In this document: piece after piece, positions 16,622-24,483 of the stretch
Layout of the letters: each line of letters begins with the position of its first letter
Numbering within the stretch: the stretch's first letter is position 1
Translations under genes and position numbers: made by a program
NCBI GenBank assembly: GCA_934351255.1
Contig: CAKRJH010000002.1
Span: 124,001 to 188,000 of the forward strand
Direction of reading: 5' to 3'
DNA: 64,000 nucleotides
DNA from: an uncultured Lachnospiraceae bacterium
GTDB taxonomy: Bacteria; Bacillota; Clostridia; Lachnospirales; Lachnospiraceae
Notes under the pieces: generated by a model
Database searches by the model: none
What the model was told of the DNA's origin: nothing
Seen by the model: only the letters and a program-made list of their open reading frames with translations

Positions 16622-19426
16622 TTAGCGAGGCACCTCCACCATAATATAAGCTTCAATCTGATCCTCTTCCTGAACGTCCTGGAATCCTTCAAATACCAGA
16701 CCACATTCGTAGCCGGCTGCAACTTCCTTGACGTCATCCTTAAATCTCTTCAGGGACGCAAGTGGTCCCTCAAAGATCTGCTCACCCTCACGGGTAATGC
16801 GGACCTTACATCCGCGGACGATCTTACCATCCAGCACATAAGAACCTGCAATCACGCCGACACCGGACGCCTTAAATGTCTGGCGTACTTCCAGATGTCC
16901 GATCACCTGCTCCTCATATTCCGGATCCAGCATACCCTTCATCGCAGCCTCGACATCCTCAATGGCATCATAGATGACACGATACAGACGAACGTCAACC
17001 TTCTCGCGCTCTGCAGTCTCTTTTGCCATATTGTCCAGACGGATATTGAATCCGATAATGATTGCGCTGGATGCACTCGCCAGAGTCACATCGGACTCAT
17101 TGATCGCACCGACACCGGCATGGATCACGCGGACTGCCACCTCGTCATTGGACAGTTTGGTCAGGCTCTGCTTGACAGCCTCAACAGAACCCTGTACGTC
17201 GGCCTTGACGATCAGGTTCAGTTCCTTGATATTGCCGGCCTGGATCTGCGAGAACAGACCATCCAGTGTCAGTTTGGACTTGGTCTCATCGAGCAGTTTC
17301 TCACGATCCTGTGAAATATAGGTCTCTGCAATATTTCTGGCTTCCTTATCGGTCTTGGTTGCCATAAAGATCTCTCCGGCATCCGGAACGTCATGCAGTC
17401 CCAGGATCTCCACAGGAGTGGAAGGAGTCGCAGTCTTGACACGGCGTCCGTTCTCATCCATCATCGCCCGGATCTTACCATAGGCAGCGCCGATGGCAAT
17501 GTTATCGCCGACATGCAGGGTACCCTTCTGTACCAGGATTGTTGCGACAGGACCACGGCCTTTATCCAGCTTTGCCTCGATGACAACACCTCTTGCCAGA
17601 CGATCCGGATTGGCCTTGAGCTCATTGACCTCAGCCGTCAGAAGGATCATCTCAAGCAAGGTCTCAATACCCTCTTTGGTGTGTGCGGAAACCGGAACAA
17701 ATACAGTATCTCCGCCCCAATCCTCTGCGATCAGTCCGTACTCAACCAGCTCCTGTTTTACTCTCTCAACATTTGCACTCGGCTTATCAATCTTATTGAC
17801 TGCGACAATGATCTCCACGCCGGCAGCCTTTGCATGGTTGATTGCCTCGATCGTCTGCGGCATCACGCCATCGTCCGCGGCAACCACCAGAATCGCGATA
17901 TCGGTGGCCTGTGCACCACGCATACGCATGGAGGTAAATGCCTCATGTCCCGGTGTATCCAGGAAAGTGATCTTCTGTCCGTTGATCTCTGTCATGTATG
18001 CACCGATATGCTGGGTGATTCCACCGGCCTCATGGGAGGTCACGGAGGTCTCACGGATCGCATCCAGCAGGGAAGTCTTACCATGATCGACATGACCCAT
18101 GACACAGACTACCGGTGGACGCTTCTTCATCAGGGATTCGTCCTCTTCTTCCTCCTTGAGGAGTTCGGCAACCAGATCCACCTTCTCCTCCATCTCTGCG
18201 ATACAGTTGTACTCCAGTGCGATCTCCTCTGCCTCTTCATAGGTGATCTGATGATTCAGGGTAACCACCTCGCCTCTCATAAAGAGATTCTTAATGATCA
18301 CAGAAGCCTGAACCTTCATGATATCGGCCAATTCCTTGATCGTCATCTTCTCAGGCAGCACAATATTGCGAATGCCATCTTCCGGCTCCTTTGGCTTTGC
18401 AACCGGCTCCGGCTTGATGAATGCACCCTTGCGGTTTGGATCCTTCTTCTTGTTGCGTCTGGTGCCCGGTGCATATAATGGATTCTCCATCATTTCATCG
18501 CGGTTCTTGTTCTTGTCGTAGCGCTTTCTGTTGTTGCGGGCATCATTCTTGTTTCGCTGATCTCTGGACTGCTTTACCTCAGGCTTGATGTCCATACCAA
18601 AGGAACCACGTCCGCCTCCGCGATTGTCTCTGCCCGCTCCGCGGTTGTCACCACCGCGGTTGAATCCGCCACGGTTATCTCCCGGACGTCCTCCACGGCC
18701 GCCCTGACCGGAGGCTCCACGGTTAAATCCGCCACGGTTATCGCGGTTATCTCCGCGTCCCCGGTTATTGTCGCGTCCCTGACGGTTATTGTCACGGTTG
18801 TCGGAACGTCCTCGGTTATTGTCACGCCCCTGACGGTTGTCAGATCCACGATTCTGACGATTGCCATCTCTTCCGGAACGGTTCTCTCGATTATCCCGGC
18901 CGCCATTGTCACGTCTGTTCTGTGAGTTCTGGGAGCGTCCCTGCTCGCTGCGCGCCGGCCTCTCCTCTGCCTTTTCTTCTCTGCTCTCGGACTTGACAGG
19001 CTTGGTCTCCTGTGCGTCAGTCTTGGAAATCATCTTCTCTTCCTGGGCCACAGGACTTTTCTCCTCCGCCGCTTCCGGTTTGTCTTCCTTGGCAGTTTTG
19101 GTCTGTGCCGGTTTCTCCTCAGCAATCGGTGCTGCCGCCTTCTGCGGCTTGCTCTCCACCTTCGGCGCACTCTCCGACACCTTCTCTTCAGCGGCTGCCG
19201 GTTTCTTCTCAGCCGTCGCAGGTTTTGCCGCCTTTTTTGCGGCAGCAGCGCTCTTCTTGTTAAAATGTTTTAATAAAAAACCAATGGCATCGTCCTCGAT
19301 GCTGCTCTGTGCGCTCTTGACTGCAAAACCATTTTCATTGAGAAGAGAAATCAGATCCTTGCTGTGCAGATCCGGAAACTTTTCCTGTAAACTTCTTGCA
19401 ATTTCATATATTTTCATCTTTGCCAT
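16622..19426 (-). CDS. infB: Translation initiation factor IF-2
   Basis: IF-2 places fMet-tRNA on the 30S subunit and promotes subunit joining. The 934-residue protein has an IF2_N domain at the start (MAKMKIYEIARSLQ), an Ala/Lys/Glu-rich stretch (55-150), an unusually long Arg/Asn/Asp/Gly-rich region (about 160-310, with RGG and RDNR repeats), a second IF2_N domain, and the GTPase core near residue 440 with GHVDHGKTS, DTPGHEAF and NKIDKP, followed by domains II-IV. The start at 19426 follows AGGAGG by 12 bases; an ATG nine bases later is possible. Lies in the nusA operon between ylxQ and rbfA. Confidence 0.97.
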   Translation of the reverse strand: MAKMKIYEIARSLQEKFPDLHSKDLISLLNENGFAVKSAQSSIEDDAIGFLLKHFNKKSAAAAKKAAKPATAEKKPAAAEEKVSESAPKVESKPQKAAAPIAEEKPAQTKTAKEDKPEAAEEKSPVAQEEKMISKTDAQETKPVKSESREEKAEERPARSEQGRSQNSQNRRDNGGRDNRENRSGRDGNRQNRGSDNRQGRDNNRGRSDNRDNNRQGRDNNRGRGDNRDNRGGFNRGASGQGGRGGRPGDNRGGFNRGGDNRGAGRDNRGGGRGSFGMDIKPEVKQSRDQRNKNDARNNRKRYDKNKNRDEMMENPLYAPGTRRNKKKDPNRKGAFIKPEPVAKPKEPEDGIRNIVLPEKMTIKELADIMKVQASVIIKNLFMRGEVVTLNHQITYEEAEEIALEYNCIAEMEEKVDLVAELLKEEEEDESLMKKRPPVVCVMGHVDHGKTSLLDAIRETSVTSHEAGGITQHIGAYMTEINGQKITFLDTPGHEAFTSMRMRGAQATDIAILVVAADDGVMPQTIEAINHAKAAGVEIIVAVNKIDKPSANVERVKQELVEYGLIAEDWGGDTVFVPVSAHTKEGIETLLEMILLTAEVNELKANPDRLARGVVIEAKLDKGRGPVATILVQKGTLHVGDNIAIGAAYGKIRAMMDENGRRVKTATPSTPVEILGLHDVPDAGEIFMATKTDKEARNIAETYISQDREKLLDETKSKLTLDGLFSQIQAGNIKELNLIVKADVQGSVEAVKQSLTKLSNDEVAVRVIHAGVGAINESDVTLASASSAIIIGFNIRLDNMAKETAEREKVDVRLYRVIYDAIEDVEAAMKGMLDPEYEEQVIGHLEVRQTFKASGVGVIAGSYVLDGKIVRGCKVRITREGEQIFEGPLASLKRFKDDVKEVAAGYECGLVFEGFQDVQEEDQIEAYIMVEVPR
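18589..18950 (-). repeat. Low-complexity RGG/RDN-coding segment of infB
   Basis: Residues 160-280 of IF-2 are nearly all Arg, Gly, Asn, Asp and Gln, with repeated blocks such as RQGRDNNRGR (twice) and DNRGGFNRGG (twice). The DNA shows matching short direct repeats. This is an intrinsically disordered linker between the N-terminal domains and the GTPase core. Confidence 0.85.
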
Positions 19427-19442
19427 ATATCTCTATGACCTC

Positions 19443-19745
19443 CTAATCCATTTTCTTCCTAACTGCTTGTGCAAGGCCCTCATCAGTGATAGCCAGTGAT
19501 GCACGAAATTCTTTACCCATCGAGTGTCCAAGATGATCTTTTGGCGCGTATTCCCGATAATCCACCTCGTAAAATTCACACATATTTCGGAATTTCTTCT
19601 TAGTATTGTCCGAGGCGTCCTCTGCCAGAATCACCAGACAGGCGGTTCCAGTTTTGACCGCTTTCTCTGTCATAAATTCGCCGCTAACCACTTTTCCTGC
19701 TTTCTGGGCAAGACCGATCATATTTAATACCCGATCAGCTGCCAC
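19443..19745 (-). CDS. ylxQ: YlxQ-family L7Ae-like RNA-binding protein
   Basis: The 100-residue protein has the L7Ae/L30e fold pattern (RVLNMIGLAQKAGKVVSGE, ACLVILAEDASDNTKKK) and sits between ylxR and infB, the standard position of ylxQ. L7Ae proteins bind kink-turn RNA; the exact target in bacteria is not settled. The start is GTG at 19745, nine bases after AAGGAGA, and overlaps the ylxR end by 11 bases. An internal ATG at 19721 would cut into the first helix. Confidence 0.9.
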   Translation of the reverse strand: MAADRVLNMIGLAQKAGKVVSGEFMTEKAVKTGTACLVILAEDASDNTKKKFRNMCEFYEVDYREYAPKDHLGHSMGKEFRASLAITDEGLAQAVRKKMD

Positions 19746-20025
19746 TGTCTATCATCTCCTTTTCTAATGCCTCAAACACCTCATCCGGTATGGATGTCTT
19801 CAGAGAACGCTCTAATGATTTTCTCTTACGCGCCAGCCGTAAACACTCTGTCGAATTACATATATATGCACCCCGGCCGTTTTTCTTGCCCGTAAAATCG
19901 ATCGTGATCTCATCTTCCGGTGTCCGAATCACACGGATCAAACATTGTTTCTCCTTGTGCTGCCCACAACCAGTACACTGTCTCATGGGAATCTTACGGG
20001 TATTTGACTGTTTCTTCTGTTCCAT
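19735..20025 (-). CDS. ylxR: YlxR/RnpM-family protein (DUF448)
   Basis: This 96-residue basic protein has the family features CTGCGQHKEKQ, LIRVIRTPEDEI and the GRGAYIC motif. YlxR binds RNA, and the B. subtilis member modulates RNase P. It lies between nusA and ylxQ as in most Firmicutes, 32 bases after the nusA stop, with a clear AAGGTGGAG ribosome site. Confidence 0.92.
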   Translation of the reverse strand: MEQKKQSNTRKIPMRQCTGCGQHKEKQCLIRVIRTPEDEITIDFTGKKNGRGAYICNSTECLRLARKRKSLERSLKTSIPDEVFEALEKEMIDSGS

Positions 20026-20057
20026 AAAACTCCACCTTTCTAGCTTCTTATATGGGA

Positions 20058-21122
20058 TTACTCAGTCTTGATATCGACCTTATAACCGGTCAGGCGCGCT
20101 GCCAGGCGTGCATTCTGACCTTCTTTTCCAATGGCCAGAGAAAGCTGATCTCCCGGCACGATCACTCTGGCTGTCTTATCCTCTTCATCCACAGACACAG
20201 AAACCACACTTGCAGGACTCAGCGCATTTTCGATCAAGACCGCCGGATCATCGCTCCAGGTAATGATATCGATCTTTTCTCCACGCAGTTCATCTACCAC
20301 GGCATTGACACGCACACCGTTTACTCCGACACACGCTCCCACAGGATCTACATTCGGATTGGATGAGTACACAGCAATCTTGGTGCGGGATCCCGCCTCA
20401 CGCGCAATCGCTTTGATCTCTACGGTACCATCCTGGATCTCGGTAACCTCTTCCTCAAACAAACGCTTCACAAATTCCGGATGGGTACGGGAGATCGTAA
20501 TACGCGGTCCCTTTGTCGTATCTTTTACTTCCACAATATATAGTTTGATATGCTCGGTTGGCTTGAAATGTTCGGTGCGCACCTGCTCACTCTCCATCAG
20601 GATCGCATCCACTTTCCCCAGATTAACACAGATATTATTGCCATTGTAACGCTGTACGATACCCGTGATCACCTCTCTTTGCTTCTCAAGATACATCTTG
20701 TAAAGCACCTTGCGCTCCTCCTCGCGGATCTTCTGTACCACAACCTGCTTTGCCTTCTGTGCTGCAATACGTCCAAAATCTTTCGGAGTCACCTCACGGG
20801 ATACGATATCGCCCAGATTCTTCTCACCGTATTTCAGAGTCGCCTCTGTAATGCCGATCTCGCTGACCGGATCCTCCACCAGATCATCCTCGACAACGGT
20901 CCGGTCTGAGAATACATGGATCTCCCCGGTCTCACGGTTCATGGATACACGGATATTCTCGGACTTGCCATACTGATTTTTGCAGGCTGCCAGAAGAGAA
21001 TTCTCAATCGCCTCCAGGATCACATCCTTGCTGATCTGTTTCTCTCTCTCCAGATCATCTAATGCTGCGATCAGCTCTGCGCAGTCTGAATTTGTCGTTT
21101 TCTTTGTCTTTCTTGCCGCCAT
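20058..21122 (-). CDS. nusA: Transcription termination/antitermination factor NusA
   Basis: NusA binds RNA polymerase and nascent RNA and modulates pausing, termination and antitermination. The 354-residue protein has the N-terminal polymerase-binding domain, an S1 domain (ITGIVQRYNGNNICVNLGKVDAIL) and two KH domains (VDPVGACVGVNGVRV; LSLAIGKEGQNARLAARL). It ends after KH2 without the acidic repeats of enteric NusA, the normal Firmicute form. Second gene of the rimP operon, 25 bases after rimP. Confidence 0.96.
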   Translation of the reverse strand: MAARKTKKTTNSDCAELIAALDDLEREKQISKDVILEAIENSLLAACKNQYGKSENIRVSMNRETGEIHVFSDRTVVEDDLVEDPVSEIGITEATLKYGEKNLGDIVSREVTPKDFGRIAAQKAKQVVVQKIREEERKVLYKMYLEKQREVITGIVQRYNGNNICVNLGKVDAILMESEQVRTEHFKPTEHIKLYIVEVKDTTKGPRITISRTHPEFVKRLFEEEVTEIQDGTVEIKAIAREAGSRTKIAVYSSNPNVDPVGACVGVNGVRVNAVVDELRGEKIDIITWSDDPAVLIENALSPASVVSVSVDEEDKTARVIVPGDQLSLAIGKEGQNARLAARLTGYKVDIKTE

Positions 21123-21147
21123 GGGTCTTTCCTCCTCAAATAAAGAA

Positions 21148-21645
21148 TTAAAAATCTATGCTTAATTTTACTGTGGAAATGTCATTTCTGGAAATCACAT
21201 ACTCCTCTGAAAAATCAGTTGCCAGCGTGATCGTATCCGGTGTGAACGCTGTCAGCGTCCCTGTCAGTTCCTTCACCGAAACTTCTTTGCCGTTTCTTCC
21301 CACCGGAAGTTTGCGTCCGGCATAAAACTTTACATCCACATCCTCACCGATGCTTCTCGCAAAGTCTTTCTCTTTCTTTAACTGTCTGCCGAGTCCCGGA
21401 GAACTCACCTCCAGAACGTAGGCATCCGGGATAAAATCATCCTGATCCATCATATCGCTCCAGGTGCGGTTGATCAACTCACAGTCATTTAACGTGATGC
21501 CGCCCTCCTTGTCGACATATGCTCTCAGATACCACTGTCCCGCCTCTTTTACATACTCTACATCCACAAGTTCAAAATGATGCTCTTCCATCAGTGGCAT
21601 CAGCATCTGCTCTGCCCTTGCCTCGTATTCTTCCCGCTTCGTCAA
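21148..21645 (-). CDS. rimP: Ribosome maturation factor RimP
   Basis: RimP helps assemble the 30S subunit. Family motifs are FELVDVEYVKEAGQWYLR, YVDKEGGITLNDCE and VLEVSSPGLGRQLKKEKDF. No ATG start fits: the frame is open to 21762, but upstream codons cross the hairpin leader and the promoter. I chose TTG at 21645 (then TKREEYEARAEQ, family-like), seven bases after an AAAAGAGG ribosome site; a GTG two codons upstream at 21651 is the alternative. With the TTG start the protein has 165 residues, near the usual length. First gene of the nusA/infB operon. Confidence 0.9.
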   Translation of the reverse strand: MTKREEYEARAEQMLMPLMEEHHFELVDVEYVKEAGQWYLRAYVDKEGGITLNDCELINRTWSDMMDQDDFIPDAYVLEVSSPGLGRQLKKEKDFARSIGEDVDVKFYAGRKLPVGRNGKEVSVKELTGTLTAFTPDTITLATDFSEEYVISRNDISTVKLSIDF

Positions 21646-21670
21646 ATGCACAACCTCTTTTCCGCAGCGC

Positions 21671-21729
21671 GACACCCAGGGGTGTCTGCCAACAGCAAAA
21701 CGAAAGAGTGGACCGCGCAGTCCACTCTT
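21671..21729 (-). promoter_or_regulatory. Two-hairpin leader of the rimP-nusA operon
   Basis: Within the roughly 100-base leader are a perfect 10-bp stem AAGAGTGGAC/GTCCACTCTT (21704-21729) and a 7-bp stem GACACCC/GGGTGTC (21671-21686) just ahead of the ribosome site. A TTTCGTTTTG run follows the first stem, so it could act as a weak attenuator. A leader hairpin before rimP fits feedback control of the nusA operon, but the mechanism is inferred. Confidence 0.65.
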
Positions 21730-21752
21730 CATAATTTTCAGTATCTTATTGG

Positions 21753-21781
21753 ATAATAGCACTACAAAGTCCGAAAATCAA
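21753..21781 (-). promoter_or_regulatory. Promoter of the rimP-nusA-infB operon
   Basis: TTGATT (21776-21781) and TATTAT (21753-21758) are exactly 17 bases apart on the minus strand, placing the start near 21746 just upstream of the leader hairpins. Confidence 0.75.
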
Positions 21782-21808
21782 GGGGTTTTCCATTCTTTTT
21801 ACCTTATT

Positions 21809-22582
21809 TTACACCATTTTCCCGGAAAAAATGCTCAATCTGGTCTCATATCCCCGACCATAGAGTTCTTCCTCCCTCTTCAGGGCCGTCTCCAGATCCG
21901 GAAATCTACCGTGACACACCACAAAATCAGGTTCCTCCCTGCTGATATAACTGGACACGCCCTCTTCCTGCAGCACCCTTGCAAGGGCTTCTGCATTCTG
22001 TTCATGTCCGAACCTTCCAAACTCAACCCGGTACTCTTGCCGTTTTGCCACGGTCTGACCCTGGGAGCGCAGGATCGCCTGTGCGATTCCGGATGCAATC
22101 TCATCAAAGGACTGGTCGAACAGTCCATTGTCTATAGGATTATTGATAAACCCGGTCTCGATCAGCACCGCCGGCATCTGTGTTCCCCGCAGAACGGCAA
22201 GATTCGGTCTGACGCTAATGCCCAGATTGTGAAAACCAACCTGTTCCAGTTCCTCATTAATGTTGTCGGCAAGGATCTTAGGGATTCCCTCATCTGCGTA
22301 CACCAGCGTCTGTACACCACTGTACTGCCCCGGAACCGGACTGGAATTGCGGTGGAATGATACAAAATAATCCGCACCGCTGCGGTTTCCGATGTTTGCC
22401 TTTTCATTCGGTGACTGGTAGATATCCTCGACACGGGTATATTCCACAGGAATCCCCTGTTCCTCCAGTTTCTGCCCCACAGCCAGGGCCAGACGCAGGT
22501 TGTCATCCTTTTCCAATCTGCCTTCATAACTTGCGCCGTTATCATAACCGCCATGACCGGCGTCCAGTATAATCTTCGCCAT
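21809..22582 (-). CDS. CwlC-like N-acetylmuramoyl-L-alanine amidase (Amidase_3 + SPOR)
   Basis: This 257-residue enzyme cleaves the amide bond between MurNAc and the stem peptide. The N-terminal Amidase_3 domain shows the zinc ligands in ILDAGHGG, GRLEKD and FVSFHRNSS, and the catalytic Glu in LIETGFINN. The C-terminal part (about 185-257, EYRVEFGRFGHEQNAEALARVL) is a SPOR peptidoglycan-binding domain. There is no signal peptide or membrane segment. Size, domain order and lack of export signal match B. subtilis CwlC, which lyses the mother cell late in sporulation. A sigma-K-like promoter upstream supports that reading. The ATG at 22582 has AGAAGGTG five bases before it; an ATG at 22603 is less likely. 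Confidence 0.88.
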   Translation of the reverse strand: MAKIILDAGHGGYDNGASYEGRLEKDDNLRLALAVGQKLEEQGIPVEYTRVEDIYQSPNEKANIGNRSGADYFVSFHRNSSPVPGQYSGVQTLVYADEGIPKILADNINEELEQVGFHNLGISVRPNLAVLRGTQMPAVLIETGFINNPIDNGLFDQSFDEIASGIAQAILRSQGQTVAKRQEYRVEFGRFGHEQNAEALARVLQEEGVSSYISREEPDFVVCHGRFPDLETALKREEELYGRGYETRLSIFSGKMV

Positions 22583-22617
22583 ATGCGCACCTTCTCTTTG
22601 CATGATTTTCTCTTCTA

Positions 22618-22644
22618 TATCTTATGCAGACCGGCAGCAATGGT
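22618..22644 (-). promoter_or_regulatory. Possible sigma-K-type promoter of the amidase gene
   Basis: On the minus strand CATAAGATA (22618-22626) matches the sigma-K -10 pattern CATANNNTA, and an AC lies 16 bases upstream (22643-22644), the sigma-K -35 pattern. It lies about 36 bases before the amidase ATG. The motif is short and the assignment is tentative; the GCATAAGATA core recurs before yqfC and the ABC binding-protein gene. Confidence 0.4.
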
Positions 22645-22665
22645 GCAGCATGCACGGATTTGCTA

Positions 22666-22694
22666 TTGCGCAAGGCATGGTATTATCGTATAAT
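22666..22694 (+). promoter_or_regulatory. prfC promoter
   Basis: TTGCGC (22666-22671) and TATAAT (22689-22694) are 17 bases apart on the plus strand, about 75 bases before the prfC ATG. Confidence 0.75.
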
Positions 22695-22769
22695 CTCTGA
22701 CAGGGAAATATAACAAATATATGCCGGCAGACCGGATCAGACTGTGTGTCGGCAGAGAATGGAGATTTT

Positions 22770-24368
22770 ATGGCTGATTCAACATGGAAACCGGAGATTG
22801 AGAAGCGCAGAACCTTTGCAATCATCTCACATCCCGATGCCGGTAAGACAACACTTACCGAGAAATTTCTGCTTTACGGAGGCGCGATCAATACCGCCGG
22901 CTCCGTCAAAGGAAAAGCGAATTCCAAATATGCGGTATCTGACTGGATGGAGATCGAGAAAGAACGTGGTATCTCAGTTACTTCCTCCGTCCTTCAGTTC
23001 AACTACGACAACTACTGTATCAATATCCTGGATACCCCGGGACATCAGGACTTCTCCGAGGATACTTACCGTACACTTATGGCAGCGGATTCCGCTGTGA
23101 TGGTCATCGATGCGTCAAAGGGTGTCGAGGCACAGACGATCAAACTGTTCAAGGTCTGTGTCATGCGCCACATCCCGATCTTTACCTTTATCAATAAAAT
23201 GGACCGTGAGGCCAGAGATTCTTTTGAATTGCTGGATGATATCGAATCAGTGCTCGGCATCCGCACCTGCCCGATCAACTGGCCGATTGGTTCCGGAAAG
23301 CGTTTTAAGGGAATTTACGACCGCCGTGCCAAAACCGTGCGCTCTTTCCAATCCGTAGCCACCGGTGGTGCTAAGGCTGCCGCTGAGACAGACTACGATA
23401 TTGACGATCCGGCACTTGCCGAACTCGCCGGCGAAGAGCTGTTTACACAGCTTCAGGAGGAGATCGAGCTGCTGGATGGTGCAAGCGATGAACTGGATCT
23501 GGAAAAGGTACAGCGTGGAGAACTCTCTCCGGTATTCTTTGGCTCCGCCCTGACGACCTTCGGTGTGGAGATCTTCCTGAAATACTTTCTGGAGATGACG
23601 ACTCCTCCGCTTCCGAGAATGTCCAACGAGGGACTGATCGATCCGGTGGCCAATGACTTCTCCGCCTTCGTTTTTAAGATTCAGGCCAATATGAACAAGG
23701 CTCACCGTGACCGAATTGCATTTATGCGTATCTGCTCCGGTAAGTTTGATGCCTCCAAAGATGTCTATCACGTACAGAGCGGACGAAAGCTCAAGCTCTC
23801 CCAGCCACAGCAGATCATGGCCCAGGACCGTCAGGTCATCTCAGAAGCCTATGCAGGTGACGTGATCGGTGTATTTGATCCGGGAATGTTCTCAATTGGA
23901 GATACGATCACCATGCCCGGCCAGAAATTTGAATACGAGGGCATTCCGACCTTTGCACCGGAACATTTCTGCCGCGTGATACAGCTCAATTCCATGAAGC
24001 GCAAACAGTTCGTCAAGGGAATCACCCAGATTGCCCAGGAAGGTGCGATCCAGATCTTCCAGGAATATACCGCCGGAATGTCCGAGATCATTGTCGGTGT
24101 CGTAGGTGTCCTGCAGTTTGATGTTCTGAAATACCGTCTTGAAAATGAATATGGCTGTGAAATCCGCCTGGAATCCCTGCCTTACGAGTATATCCGCTGG
24201 GTAGGCGATCCTTCCACAGATGTCACAAAGCTTCGCCGTATGAACAATGTCAAGGCTGTCAAAGACATGAAGGGAAATCCGCTGCTCCTGTTTGTCAATG
24301 ACTGGATGATCCGTATGGTTCTCGAAGACAATGAGGGATTGGAATTGCTGGAATTTAAGAAAAACTAA
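22770..24368 (+). CDS. prfC: Peptide chain release factor 3
   Basis: RF3 is the GTPase that removes RF1/RF2 after peptide release. The 532-residue protein has ISHPDAGKTTLTEK, the switch sequence DTPGHQDFSEDTYR, NKMDREARD and the RF3-specific C-terminal domain (IRLESLPYEYIRWVGD). The frame opens at 22746, but GGAG lies five bases before the ATG at 22770, giving MADSTWKPEIEKRRTFAI, the family start. It is one of only two genes on the plus strand and forms its own unit with promoter and terminator. Confidence 0.96.
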   Translation: MADSTWKPEIEKRRTFAIISHPDAGKTTLTEKFLLYGGAINTAGSVKGKANSKYAVSDWMEIEKERGISVTSSVLQFNYDNYCINILDTPGHQDFSEDTYRTLMAADSAVMVIDASKGVEAQTIKLFKVCVMRHIPIFTFINKMDREARDSFELLDDIESVLGIRTCPINWPIGSGKRFKGIYDRRAKTVRSFQSVATGGAKAAAETDYDIDDPALAELAGEELFTQLQEEIELLDGASDELDLEKVQRGELSPVFFGSALTTFGVEIFLKYFLEMTTPPLPRMSNEGLIDPVANDFSAFVFKIQANMNKAHRDRIAFMRICSGKFDASKDVYHVQSGRKLKLSQPQQIMAQDRQVISEAYAGDVIGVFDPGMFSIGDTITMPGQKFEYEGIPTFAPEHFCRVIQLNSMKRKQFVKGITQIAQEGAIQIFQEYTAGMSEIIVGVVGVLQFDVLKYRLENEYGCEIRLESLPYEYIRWVGDPSTDVTKLRRMNNVKAVKDMKGNPLLLFVNDWMIRMVLEDNEGLELLEFKKN

Positions 24369-24387
24369 ATATCCGTTGGCTATCCAT

Positions 24388-24422
24388 CAAAAAATCCGTG
24401 GAATAAAATTCCACGGATTTTT
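24388..24422. terminator. Bidirectional terminator between prfC and the zinc-ribbon gene
   Basis: A perfect stem AAATCCGTGGAAT/ATTCCACGGATTT with a three-base loop is flanked by A-rich sequence on the left and T-rich sequence on the right, so it can terminate prfC (+) and the convergent minus-strand gene. Confidence 0.9.
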
Positions 24423-24439
24423 AAATATCAGTATACTCG

Positions 24440-24474
24440 GATGATGAACATCCTGTTTCAGTTTGTTCATCATC
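24440..24474 (-). repeat. Second inverted repeat at the 3' end of the zinc-ribbon gene
   Basis: An 11-bp perfect inverted repeat GATGATGAACA/TGTTCATCATC with a 13-base loop lies nine bases past the stop of the minus-strand gene. There is no T tract. It may protect the 3' end or bind a protein. Confidence 0.65.
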
Positions 24475-24483
24475 GTTAGCTCC

